This document shows positions 8,702-16,005 of a DNA stretch of 64,000 nucleotides, in pieces. Position 1 is the stretch's first letter. The number at the start of each line of letters is the position of its first letter. The position numbers and the translations under genes were made by a program. The DNA comes from Scytolyngbya sp. HA4215-MV1 (GTDB lineage: Bacteria > Cyanobacteriota > Cyanobacteriia > Leptolyngbyales > Leptolyngbyaceae): NCBI GenBank assembly GCA_019359045.1, contig JAHHIA010000003.1, forward strand, positions 496,001-560,000. The letters are read 5' to 3'. A model generated the notes under the pieces. It searched no databases. It was not told the DNA's origin and saw only the letters and a list, made by a program, of their open reading frames with translations.

Positions 8702-9472
8702 ATGGATTGGCAAGAAGTTTCGGGGAATTGGGTTTTGGTGCCTCCACGTCCGGTTGGTATTGTGCATTTTTTGGGCGGAGCATTTATTGCCACAGCGCCC
8801 CAACTCACCTATCGTCGATTGTTAGAACGCCTAGCAGACCAGGGCTACGCGATCGTAGCTACGCCTTTTGTCAATACCTTTGACCATGCAGCGATCGCGC
8901 GGTCTGTGCTGTGGAGCTTTGAGCAAGCATTCGATAATTTGCGAGATGCGCTGAGACGGCGCTATTTGCCCATCTACGGGGTGGGACATAGTATGGGATG
9001 TAAGCTGCATTTGTTGATTGGTAGCCTGTTTCCGGTCGAGCGAGCCGGGAATGTGCTGATTTCGTTTAACAACTTTTCTGCACGGGATGCAGTGCCCCTA
9101 GTGCAGCAATTTTCTCAGTTCACTTCAGCATTTACCACGGAGTTCACGCCCTCTCCTCTAGAAACCAACGCGATCATTACGCGCGATTATCAGGTTAGGC
9201 GCAACTTGCTCATCCGATTTACCAACGACACGATCGACCAAACGACTGCTTTAAATGAGGTGCTCAAGCAGCGCTTTCCCACGATGGTGACATCCCAAAC
9301 TCTGCCAGGTAACCACTTGACCCCTCTAGGATCGGATGTTAAGTGGCAGTCAGGAGCGATTTTTACTCCCATCGATGCGATTGGGCAGTGGATGCGGCAA
9401 GAAGTTTATCGAGAGTTACAACAGCTCGAAACGTCAATTTTGCAATGGTTAGATCCAACCCGCTCATTTTGA
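8702..9472 (+). CDS. DUF1350 family alpha/beta-hydrolase-like protein
   Basis: 256 residues from the ATG at 8702, which has GGGAGAA eight bases upstream; the frame is open from 8672. The core reads GIVHFLGGAFIATAPQLTYRRLLERL, then YGVGHSMGCKLHLL with the G-x-S-x-G elbow (GHSMG), and LPGNHLTP near the C-terminus, where the catalytic His would be. DUF1350 is conserved in cyanobacteria and plastids and resembles alpha/beta hydrolases. A serine-hydrolase role is inferred; the substrate is unknown. It is followed by a terminator at 9529-9560. Confidence 0.85.
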   Translation: MDWQEVSGNWVLVPPRPVGIVHFLGGAFIATAPQLTYRRLLERLADQGYAIVATPFVNTFDHAAIARSVLWSFEQAFDNLRDALRRRYLPIYGVGHSMGCKLHLLIGSLFPVERAGNVLISFNNFSARDAVPLVQQFSQFTSAFTTEFTPSPLETNAIITRDYQVRRNLLIRFTNDTIDQTTALNEVLKQRFPTMVTSQTLPGNHLTPLGSDVKWQSGAIFTPIDAIGQWMRQEVYRELQQLETSILQWLDPTRSF

Positions 9473-9528
9473 TGCTCAGGGCATCGATGATTCAGCCGAT
9501 CGGGTGAATCTAGAAATAGATGCGAAAG

Positions 9529-9560
9529 CTCCTCATAGTGAGGAGGATTGAATCCTTTTT
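9529..9560 (+). terminator. Terminator after the DUF1350 gene
   Basis: A perfect hairpin CTCCTCA-tag-TGAGGAG (9529-9545) is followed by a short GATTGAATC hairpin and a T-run (9556-9560), 56 bases after the DUF1350 stop. Confidence 0.65.
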
Positions 9561-9732
9561 CTGTTAAGAACGTTGTGCGGAATTGCCTCCATTCTTAAAA
9601 AGAATTAGCCTCAGCTTTTTTCTGAAGGATTAAACTGGATACTGCTAGACACTTGACTGAGACGATTTTAAGTATCCCGTCGTTTCGTTGCACGATCGTC
9701 CAAAGTTTAATTCCTAATCGGTACTTCAAAAA

Positions 9733-9761
9733 TTGACAGATCTCCCAATTGGGCGTTCTAT
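9733..9761 (+). promoter_or_regulatory. Possible sigma-70 promoter for the small membrane gene
   Basis: A perfect -35 box TTGACA (9733-9738) is followed after 17 bases by a weak -10 box TTCTAT (9756-9761). The start codon lies 28 bases further on. The weak -10 keeps confidence low. Confidence 0.35.
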
Positions 9762-9788
9762 CAAGCATTCAAAAGGTGGTGACAGCGG

Positions 9789-10016
9789 ATGGAATATGCT
9801 GGTCCAACATTAATTATTCTGGCTCTGTTTCTCTTAAGTTGTTTGCTTTGCTGGGTTGCAAGCTGGCTAGAGTTTTTGGGTCCTCTTTTTTCACTGCTCT
9901 TTTTTCTAGGCGGCACTTTAGGAGTTTTGCTAGTCGTAGATACCCTTTGCTATCATTATTCACTCCGTCAGGATAAAATTATGATGCAGCAATCCCGGCA
10001 GAAACAACAGGGCTAA
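9789..10016 (+). CDS. Small two-helix membrane protein, unknown
   Basis: 75 residues: two hydrophobic helices (about 7-28 and 31-52) and a basic, Gln-rich tail (DKIMMQQSRQKQQG). The ATG at 9789 has AGGTGG upstream and a possible promoter at 9733-9761. Its 3' end overlaps the end of the convergent HTH-GrpE gene by 38 bases, which lowers confidence a little. The hydrophobic composition and upstream signals favour a real gene. I recognise no family. Confidence 0.5.
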   Translation: MEYAGPTLIILALFLLSCLLCWVASWLEFLGPLFSLLFFLGGTLGVLLVVDTLCYHYSLRQDKIMMQQSRQKQQG

Positions 10017-10698
10017 CTTTGGCACGATAAAGTAGCTTATTTGCCTGTAAATAACCTGTGTAGCGGACTTTGACCTGAGCACCGGGTTCTGCCACACCCT
10101 CCATTAGTTGATGCTGATGGGGATCAAAGGGGATCTCTGTGCCTACGGGTGCGATCGCAGTCACTTCCCAAGTTTGTAGCAACTGTTCTACAGGGCGCAT
10201 CAGGGGCAATAGCTTGACTGCTGGAACCTGAGGATTATTTTGCGCCGCATAGGCTGCGGTCGGAAATTGAAGCATCCAGGGTTCTAAGACCTGTAAGCAA
10301 GATTGTTGGAATTCTTGCCACAGCGTTTTTCGTTGCTCGTCTAGTTGCGTTTGTAGGCGATCATATTCTTGTCGCAGAGCTGCCAATTCTTGCACATGGT
10401 GCATAGAACCCTGCTCTGAAATGGGTGGTTTAGAGGTTTGCCCTGACGAAACTTCAAGCGTTCCCGCAAATTCAGCCTCCGGCGATTCAGAAAAATGCCT
10501 AAGCAATTCCAGCAGGGGCATCTGCAAGGCGTGGCTTAGTCGAAGTAACGCTGCTACCTGCATTTCCATCGCTTTGCCCCGGCGCAGGCGTTTGACCTGA
10601 CGATCAGAGACTCCCGCGACCTGCCCCAGCGCTTTGAAACTAGAAAAACCCACCGCTTGCATCTGCTGGCGCAATCGGTGGGTATAGTGTTGGGTCAT
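9979..10698 (-). CDS. Helix-turn-helix protein with GrpE-like C-terminal domain
   Basis: 239 residues in three parts. Residues 18-70 form an XRE-like helix-turn-helix (ALGQVAGVSDRQVKRLRRGK, then ALLRLSHALQMPLLELL). A charged helix, probably a coiled coil, covers about 100-135 (LAALRQEYDRLQTQLDEQRK). The end (about 165-232) reads PVEQLLQTWEVTAIAPVGTE, IPFDPHQHQLMEG and GYLQANKLLYRAKVSPV. That follows the GrpE beta-domain pattern, in which FDPxxHEA and GYxxxxRVLRPAxVxVS are typical. GrpE exchanges nucleotide on DnaK. Here a DNA-binding head replaces the usual long N-terminal helices, suggesting a regulator that touches DnaK; that is inference. Confidence 0.75.
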   Translation of the reverse strand: MTQHYTHRLRQQMQAVGFSSFKALGQVAGVSDRQVKRLRRGKAMEMQVAALLRLSHALQMPLLELLRHFSESPEAEFAGTLEVSSGQTSKPPISEQGSMHHVQELAALRQEYDRLQTQLDEQRKTLWQEFQQSCLQVLEPWMLQFPTAAYAAQNNPQVPAVKLLPLMRPVEQLLQTWEVTAIAPVGTEIPFDPHQHQLMEGVAEPGAQVKVRYTGYLQANKLLYRAKVSPVVSAGIAAS

Positions 10699-10897
10699 AG
10701 AAGAATTACAAAAAGGGTTGAGTTTTCAGTGATTCGTGTGAGCGCAGTTGCGGTGTTGGAACCAAGACCCCCAGCGTTTGCCTGCCCAACACTCCTCCTA
10801 AAGAAGAGATTACTGGAACTGGGGATCAAATTCTTAAACTCGCGAGAGTTTAGAACACACGAACCGAGCTTGCCAACCTTCTGACAACCCAAAATGC

Positions 10898-11386
10898 TTA
10901 TTCCAAAAGGCTACGCAACATCCAGGCATTTTTCTCATGCACCTGCATCCGCTGGGTCAACAGGTCGGCAGTGGGTTCGTCATGAACCTGATCTACCGTA
11001 GGAAAAATAGATCGGGCAGTGCGTACAACCGCTTCCTGCCCTTCCACCAACAGACGAATCATGTCTTCAGCATTCGGTATGCCACTGGTTTCCTCGATCG
11101 AACTTAACCGGGCAAAATCGCTATAAGTGCCAGGAGCGGGAAACCCCAGTGCTCGAATGCGCTCAGCAATCACATCGACTGCCAATGCCAATTCGGTGTA
11201 CTGCGTTTCAAACAGCAGATGCAGCGTTTGGAACATCGGTCCCGTCACGTTCCAGTGGAAGTTATGCGTTTTCAAGTACAACGTGTAGGTATCTGCCAGC
11301 ACACGAGAAAGCCCCTCGGCGATCTCGCTTCTTGATTTTTCATCAATTCCGATATTGACGGGCATTGTGCCTTGTAACGCAACCAT
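10898..11386 (-). CDS. dps: Dps-family ferritin-like protein
   Basis: 162 residues from the ATG at 11386, which has GGAG six bases upstream; the in-frame TTG at 11398 is less likely. The ferroxidase-site pattern is clear: [20 protein letters not shown], then [13 protein letters not shown], giving His44, His56, Glu60, Asp71 and Glu75. Dps dodecamers oxidise Fe(II) with hydrogen peroxide, store iron and protect DNA. The C-terminus [12 protein letters not shown] is typical. Sulfiredoxin, another peroxide-defence gene, lies 112 bases upstream on the same strand, so the two may respond together. Confidence 0.93.
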   Translation of the reverse strand: MVALQGTMPVNIGIDEKSRSEIAEGLSRVLADTYTLYLKTHNFHWNVTGPMFQTLHLLFETQYTELALAVDVIAERIRALGFPAPGTYSDFARLSSIEETSGIPNAEDMIRLLVEGQEAVVRTARSIFPTVDQVHDEPTADLLTQRMQVHEKNAWMLRSLLE

Positions 11387-11498
11387 TTTTTTCTCCAATT
11401 TAATTGAAATTATCCGAATGTTCTGGACTAGTGCCTCTAGATGCAGTTGTCTTCCGGATCAGGGGATAGATAACCACCAAGGGCTGAGTTTTTAGGGC

Positions 11499-11762
11499 TT
11501 ACGCCAGATGCATTTTGAGAATCGTAGGAGACGCTCGGCGCACGCGACAGCGAATTGTTTCATGCCCTAAGCGGCTACAGGCTTCGTAGCGGTGACACCC
11601 AGAAAATCCATAGTATTTCCCGTCCACTTCCAGCACATCGATCGGTTCCTGTAGCCCAATTTTTTGAATCGACTCCATTAAAGCTGCCACTTTTTCCGGA
11701 TCATTCTGCCGAAGCAGAGGACGGCGTATTTCTTTAATAGAAATGTCCTGCTCTCTTGCCAT
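11499..11762 (-). CDS. srx: Sulfiredoxin
   Basis: An 87-residue ParB-like fold protein with the sulfiredoxin signature FSGCHRYEA, where Cys56 is catalytic. IKEIRRPLLRQNDPEKVAALMESIQKIGLQEPIDVL precedes it in two parts, and the length is normal. Sulfiredoxin reduces the over-oxidised (sulfinic) cysteine of 2-Cys peroxiredoxins with ATP and a thiol donor. Chromosomal ParB proteins share the fold but are much longer and lack this GCHR motif. It lies upstream of dps on the same strand. Confidence 0.92.
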   Translation of the reverse strand: MAREQDISIKEIRRPLLRQNDPEKVAALMESIQKIGLQEPIDVLEVDGKYYGFSGCHRYEACSRLGHETIRCRVRRASPTILKMHLA

Positions 11763-12005
11763 GCCAGATATCCCTACGATTAAGGTCTCAGTCTAAATCA
11801 TACTCATTATGACTTCGATTTGCAACTCATTGGTAGGGATTGGCACTGGCAAGCCAAGGAGTATAGACGATGAATACTGGGCTGTAGACGCAAAGGCGTT
11901 GCTTTTGTGAATGGGTTGATCCTGCCAATTTGGATTTCTGAGGTCGATCGCCCAGGCACCTTTGGTATTCGTTGCTAGTCTAAAGTCATTTTTTTCAAAA
12001 AAACA

Positions 12006-12019
12006 CTATCGTAAGATAG
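12006..12019. promoter_or_regulatory. Small inverted repeat before the SpoIID/LytB gene
   Basis: CTATC-gtaa-GATAG (12006-12019) lies 36 bases before the start codon and just after a T-run/A-run pair. It could be an operator or a leader hairpin; it is too short to be sure. Confidence 0.25.
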
Positions 12020-12054
12020 CGAATCTTTCCACCTTCATCTAGGTCTTTGGGTAG

Positions 12055-13725
12055 ATGTCTTCCTTTGCTGTTGCCTCTAAATCAGCCTTTCCCTGGCGTT
12101 TTTTCCTATTTTGTCTCAGTCAGTTTTGCTGTCCAGGGTTTGTGGCAATGGGTCTAATGGTGGTGCTTCCCAGTGCCGGACTGGCTGCGAGTTCCGATGT
12201 CGAGCTAAAGATTGGTATTGTGCAACGCTTTGGCGACAAGCCAACCGATCAGATGACGTTGCAGGCGCTACCGGACGATCGCCTCACTGTGCGCTTTCAG
12301 ACCGGCAAGCAACTGCAAACCTTGGTAACAAATACCCTCAAATTGGATGTGCAAATGCAGCCTTTGCCAGAGCCAGAAGTGCGAGAACGGGTGGTGTTGA
12401 GCACTCACCGCAGTTTTGAAAGTGCTGAGGACAATGCTGATCGATGGCGTGCTCAGGGCATTGAAGTAGAAATTGCTCAGCCGAATCATTGGCAAGTCTG
12501 GGCAAAACGCAGCGTTTACAACACTCCGTTTCTACGGCGATTGCTATTGCAAAGTTTACAAACGAAAGGCTTCCAAACCGCTTATTTAGATAGCCAGGTA
12601 ATTGATAAACTGCCGCGTGCGTCCTGGATGGCGAATGGCTATCGCTACGCTCGCGATGTGTTGGAGGTAACGGCAGGCAAGGGAATGTTGCGAGTAACAG
12701 AGTCTAAGGAGGGCACCAATCGACTCTATGCAGGGAAGTTTCGGCTGCAACCGAATACTTATCAGACTTACACCCTGGTGAACTACGTGCCGTTGGAAGT
12801 CTATTTGAGAGGAGTGGTGCCTCACGAAATTGGAGTGGCGGCTCCGACTTCTGCGATCGCAGCGCAGGCAGTGTTGGCGCGTACCTATGCCCTGCGCAAT
12901 CTGCGTCGGTTTGCCGTAGATGATTATGAACTCTGTGCGGATACCCAGTGCCAGGTCTATTGGGGACTTTCGGGAGTGGTAGAAAAAACAGATCAGGCGA
13001 TCGCAGCCACCCAAGGACAAGTCCTGACTTACCAGAATGAACTGGTGGATGCGGTCTATTCTTCGACCACAGGGGGTGTTACTGCCCCTTTCAATGATGT
13101 CTGGAATGGCTGGGAACGCCCTTATCTCAGGGCAGTGGTGGACTCTGTCAACAACGTTTGGGATTTGGCACGTAAGCCGCTGGCAGACGAAAAGAATTTC
13201 CGTGCTTTTATCAAGCAGCGCAAAGGATTTAACGAAGAGGGATGGGATATGTTTCGCTGGCAGGTAAAAAGTAGCTTGCCAGAACTAACTCAAGACCTTA
13301 AAAGTTATCTCAAGAAAAATAAAAGCCCCCTGGCAAATTTTAAAACGATTCAGCAGATGTGGGTTGCTGAGCGATCGCCCGCAGGTCGCGTGCAAAAACT
13401 GAACATCAAAACCGATCGTGGCATTGTAGAGCTGCAAAAAGATAATATTCTGATCGCACTCTACGCACCCAACAGCACCCTCTTTTATCTAGATGGACTG
13501 TATGGGGCTGGTAAGGTATTGCAGGGTTATGCCTTTGTCGGGGGGGGGCTGGGACATGGGGTTGGCTTAAGCCAAACCGGTTCCTATCGCCTAGGGCAAT
13601 TGGGCTGGAGTTACGATCGCATCCTGAGTTTTTATTATCCCGGTACTCAGCTACAACCCATTAGCCCCAATCTGACCTTTTGGCGCGATCGTGCCACTAC
13701 CCCACCCATAACGCCTCACTCTTGA
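12055..13725 (+). CDS. SpoIID/LytB-domain cell-wall protein
   Basis: 556 residues. A hydrophobic N-terminus (about 15-45, ending in GLAASS) is a signal sequence. Residues around 120-160 (VVLSTHRSFESAEDNADRW) look like a SPOR-like region. The SpoIID/LytB domain follows: NYVPLEVYLRGVVPHEIG, AAQAVLARTYALRNL, CADTQCQVYWG and VYSSTTGGVT, ending with GHGVGLSQTGSYRLGQLGWSYDRILSFYYPGTQL. SpoIID relatives cleave glycan strands denuded of peptides or enhance amidases, so this one should act in periplasmic peptidoglycan remodelling. It stands alone, with a strong terminator just behind. Confidence 0.93.
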   Translation: MSSFAVASKSAFPWRFFLFCLSQFCCPGFVAMGLMVVLPSAGLAASSDVELKIGIVQRFGDKPTDQMTLQALPDDRLTVRFQTGKQLQTLVTNTLKLDVQMQPLPEPEVRERVVLSTHRSFESAEDNADRWRAQGIEVEIAQPNHWQVWAKRSVYNTPFLRRLLLQSLQTKGFQTAYLDSQVIDKLPRASWMANGYRYARDVLEVTAGKGMLRVTESKEGTNRLYAGKFRLQPNTYQTYTLVNYVPLEVYLRGVVPHEIGVAAPTSAIAAQAVLARTYALRNLRRFAVDDYELCADTQCQVYWGLSGVVEKTDQAIAATQGQVLTYQNELVDAVYSSTTGGVTAPFNDVWNGWERPYLRAVVDSVNNVWDLARKPLADEKNFRAFIKQRKGFNEEGWDMFRWQVKSSLPELTQDLKSYLKKNKSPLANFKTIQQMWVAERSPAGRVQKLNIKTDRGIVELQKDNILIALYAPNSTLFYLDGLYGAGKVLQGYAFVGGGLGHGVGLSQTGSYRLGQLGWSYDRILSFYYPGTQLQPISPNLTFWRDRATTPPITPHS

Positions 13726-13734
13726 ACCGAAATA

Positions 13735-13775
13735 AAACGCGACAGAGATGACAATAACCTGTCTCTGTCGCGTTT
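13735..13775 (+). terminator. Terminator after the SpoIID/LytB gene
   Basis: A perfect 14-base inverted repeat (AAACGCGACAGAGA at 13735-13748, its complement at 13762-13775) begins nine bases after the stop codon. The 3' arm ends in TTT. Confidence 0.75.
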
Positions 13776-13932
13776 CTGTATAGGTATAGCCATCCTTTGC
13801 CATTCCGAAGGAGGAATGTAGTTGGGCAAAAAATTCCCTGCCCCTACTCCCTCAACGGACTCCTGAACTGTAATGAGGCGCGATCGCTGTGGGTAACCGC
13901 AGGTCTCTTACAACAAAGCCAGCGATACAAAA

Positions 13933-13964
13933 GAGTCAGGAACCAGAAAGAATCATCCTGACTC
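13933..13964 (-). terminator. Terminator after the ferredoxin gene
   Basis: A perfect 9-base stem (GAGTCAGGA / TCCTGACTC, arms 13933-13941 and 13956-13964). On the minus strand it is followed by TTTTGT, and it lies 62 bases downstream of the ferredoxin stop. Confidence 0.6.
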
Positions 13965-14026
13965 CTGACCATCGAATGTTGAACTTCTGGCTCGACCAAG
14001 CTGAACTGTCTGAAGCCAGAAAAAAA

Positions 14027-14326
14027 CTAGTACAACTCTTCTTCTTGGTGAGTCAAGATGGTGCAGTCCGAAGTGGGGTATGCCACACAAGTCAGGACAT
14101 AGCCCGCTTCAATCTGATCATCATCCAAGAAAGACTGGTCAGATTGGTCAACAGTACCATCTTTGATTTTGCCTGCACAGGTCGAGCAAGCACCTGCGCG
14201 GCAGGAGTAAGGCAGGTCAAGCCCTTGTTCTTCAGCCGCATCAAGAATGTACTCATCATCGGGGACTTCGATCGTGGTATTCAGCCCTTCAGCTTCGTTA
14301 ATTAGCGTGACCTTAAAAGTTGCCAT
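14027..14326 (-). CDS. petF: Plant-type [2Fe-2S] ferredoxin
   Basis: A 99-residue ferredoxin with the four cluster cysteines in the usual spacing: Cys42, Cys47, Cys50 and Cys80 ([16 protein letters not shown], then [15 protein letters not shown]). It has the typical acidic ends ([18 protein letters not shown]). This is the photosynthetic type, which takes electrons from photosystem I and hands them to FNR, nitrite reductase and thioredoxin reductase. It carries its own terminator at 13933-13964, and 330 bases of gene-free sequence upstream are enough for its own promoter. Confidence 0.96.
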   Translation of the reverse strand: MATFKVTLINEAEGLNTTIEVPDDEYILDAAEEQGLDLPYSCRAGACSTCAGKIKDGTVDQSDQSFLDDDQIEAGYVLTCVAYPTSDCTILTHQEEELY

Positions 14327-14656
14327 GCAGTGATCCTCTCATTAGTTAAAACGGCAATTTTCTCCAAGCGCTGGAAACAGATCCATGAACTTGTCTGGGT
14401 AAAATCTGCTCCTCAATGCGACTTCATTTCTGACACGCCCTATATATTTGAAGTCAGGCATATCAGCAGAAAAAGGCGCTTCAGCGCAAATCAAACGTAC
14501 AAATCTCATTAAAGGTCTAGCTTTCCCTAAGTGCAATAGATAATCGGAACTCTTGAGGGAATCCGATAAGCCTATCAGCTTTCTTTATGTTTGAATTCCT
14601 CAAGTAGCGATTTTTACAGCATTCCACAAAGTTTCTCGAATTCTGTAGCGGATGCT
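14327..14656. other. Gene-free 330 bp between ferredoxin and Rieske genes
   Basis: It must hold the ferredoxin promoter on the minus strand. The ferredoxin start has GAGAGGATC upstream as its ribosome binding site. I find no clear -10/-35 pair, hairpin or small gene. Confidence 0.4.
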
Positions 14657-15112
14657 CTAGGCTTTCACTAGCACCATGTCCCCATCGATTTTGGCAGCGA
14701 AAGTTGCAAGAGGTTTAGTCGCCGGGGCTTTTTTGACACTGCCATCGATGCCAAAGGCAGAATTATGGCAGGGGCAAGTCAAGAGAGCCTGATTTTTTTG
14801 CCATTCTACAGTGCACCCCTTATGCGTGCAGACAGAGCTAAGTGCGACGATTTTATTCGCTTGCTTGGGATCACGGACGACAATCACTGCGCCAGCGGCA
14901 GATTGCTTATTGGACAGGAAACCTTGTTGATCCATTTGTGCCACAGTTCCTACAGGAATGAAGCCATCTGGACGAGGGGACGTCGCCAGGGGAGACTCGG
15001 TTGGTGAAGCACTGGTTGTTTCAGGTTGTTTAGTGCAGGCAGCGATCGCCGCTGGCAAAGAACTCGCTAAAACCCCAACACTGACCCACGATAAAAACTC
15101 ACGTCGCTCCAT
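14657..15112 (-). CDS. Rieske [2Fe-2S] protein, exported
   Basis: 151 residues. The N-terminus MERREFLSWVSVGVLASS looks like a Tat signal with the RR pair, and AIAAC (Cys26) could be a lipobox. The Rieske domain has CTHKGC (Cys95, His97, Cys100) and CPCHNSAF (Cys113, Cys115, His116), so both cluster ligand pairs and the disulfide pair are present. It is much shorter at the N-terminus than the b6f PetC protein and lacks a long membrane hinge. It probably serves as a soluble or lipid-anchored electron carrier outside the cytoplasm; its partner is unknown. AAGGAG precedes the start. Confidence 0.9.
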   Translation of the reverse strand: MERREFLSWVSVGVLASSLPAAIAACTKQPETTSASPTESPLATSPRPDGFIPVGTVAQMDQQGFLSNKQSAAGAVIVVRDPKQANKIVALSSVCTHKGCTVEWQKNQALLTCPCHNSAFGIDGSVKKAPATKPLATFAAKIDGDMVLVKA

Positions 15113-15300
15113 GCATTCATCTCCTTAAGTATTCAAAAAAATCAACCGTATTCAAAAAAATCAGCGACTGACGGTATCCGACCCAGGACCGATCGCCCTC
15201 ACAGTAGCGCTTAATCCTGTACTCTTGCCATTCTGTGCAACTTTCTGCAAAGGTAAATGTAGATTTCTGTAATTGCACGGTCTGGTTTGTGCCATCAGCT

Positions 15301-15990
15301 ATGAGTCAGAATTCATTAGAATCGGTCAATCTAAAGATTCTCGTCGTGGACGATCATGAGATTGTTTTGGGTGGAACGATCGACCTGCTTAAACGAGAAT
15401 ATCCTCAGGCAGAGATTTTGACTGCCCAGACTGTAGAGAGTGCGCTCAAACAGGTGGACGATGCACAGCCCAATTTGGTGGTTTTGGATCTCTCCCTCCC
15501 CGAAAAACCGGGAGAATCTGCCCAAACGGAAACGGGTGTGCAATTGTTGAAGACCTTGATGAAAAAATATCCTACCCTCAACCTGACGGTGCAGAGCACT
15601 TATGTAAAAGCGCTGGTTCGGATTAAACCTGAGATTGACAACCACAAAGGAGGGTTTACGGTTGCGGACAAAAGCCTTTCGAGTAAAGAGATGCTGACTC
15701 GCGTCGATTGGGCGTTGAAGGCGATTACGCATACTAAAGATATTCGTCAGGGGCGAGTTGGCTTGGAGGTTAAGCCTGATTGGTTAACGGTGCTCAAACT
15801 GGCGTTTTATGAAGGGTTACAAGACCGCTCGATCGCTCAGCGCATGCAGGTCTCCGAACGTACCGTTCGCCATTATTGGACCAAAATTCAGGATGTGCTG
15901 GGTGTCTATCCCGAAGATGACAAAAAAGACGGCAAAAATATCCGTATCCAGACCGAAATTCAGGCGAGAGCTGAAGGGTTGATTGATTAG
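15301..15990 (+). CDS. Response regulator, receiver + LuxR-type HTH
   Basis: 229 residues from the ATG at 15301; the frame is open from 15235. The receiver domain has the acidic pair Asp17-Asp18 (VVDDHE), the phospho-acceptor Asp63 (VVLDLSLP) and a conserved Lys (VADKSLS). The C-terminal HTH (about 160-215: LAFYEGLQDRSIAQRMQVSERTVRHYWTKIQDVLGV) is of the NarL/LuxR type. The CHASE2 histidine kinase starts 15 bases behind its stop, so the two form a two-component pair in one operon. The target genes cannot be seen. Confidence 0.92.
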   Translation: MSQNSLESVNLKILVVDDHEIVLGGTIDLLKREYPQAEILTAQTVESALKQVDDAQPNLVVLDLSLPEKPGESAQTETGVQLLKTLMKKYPTLNLTVQSTYVKALVRIKPEIDNHKGGFTVADKSLSSKEMLTRVDWALKAITHTKDIRQGRVGLEVKPDWLTVLKLAFYEGLQDRSIAQRMQVSERTVRHYWTKIQDVLGVYPEDDKKDGKNIRIQTEIQARAEGLID

Positions 15991-16005
15991 AACCGCGATC
16001 ACACA

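Larger units (their letters stand above)
9473..9788. other. Intergenic region of 316 bp
   Basis: It holds the DUF1350 terminator (9529-9560) and a candidate promoter (9733-9761) for the small membrane protein gene. I see nothing else with clear structure. Confidence 0.5.

Noticed and set aside
9529-9560. Possible Yfr-type small RNA (CTCCTCA motif)
   Set aside because: The motif forms the stem of a terminator-like hairpin with a T-run, not the unpaired loop seen in Yfr1.
13889-14305. 138-residue plus-strand frame opposite the ferredoxin gene
   Set aside because: It lies antisense to a certain ferredoxin gene and has no family features.
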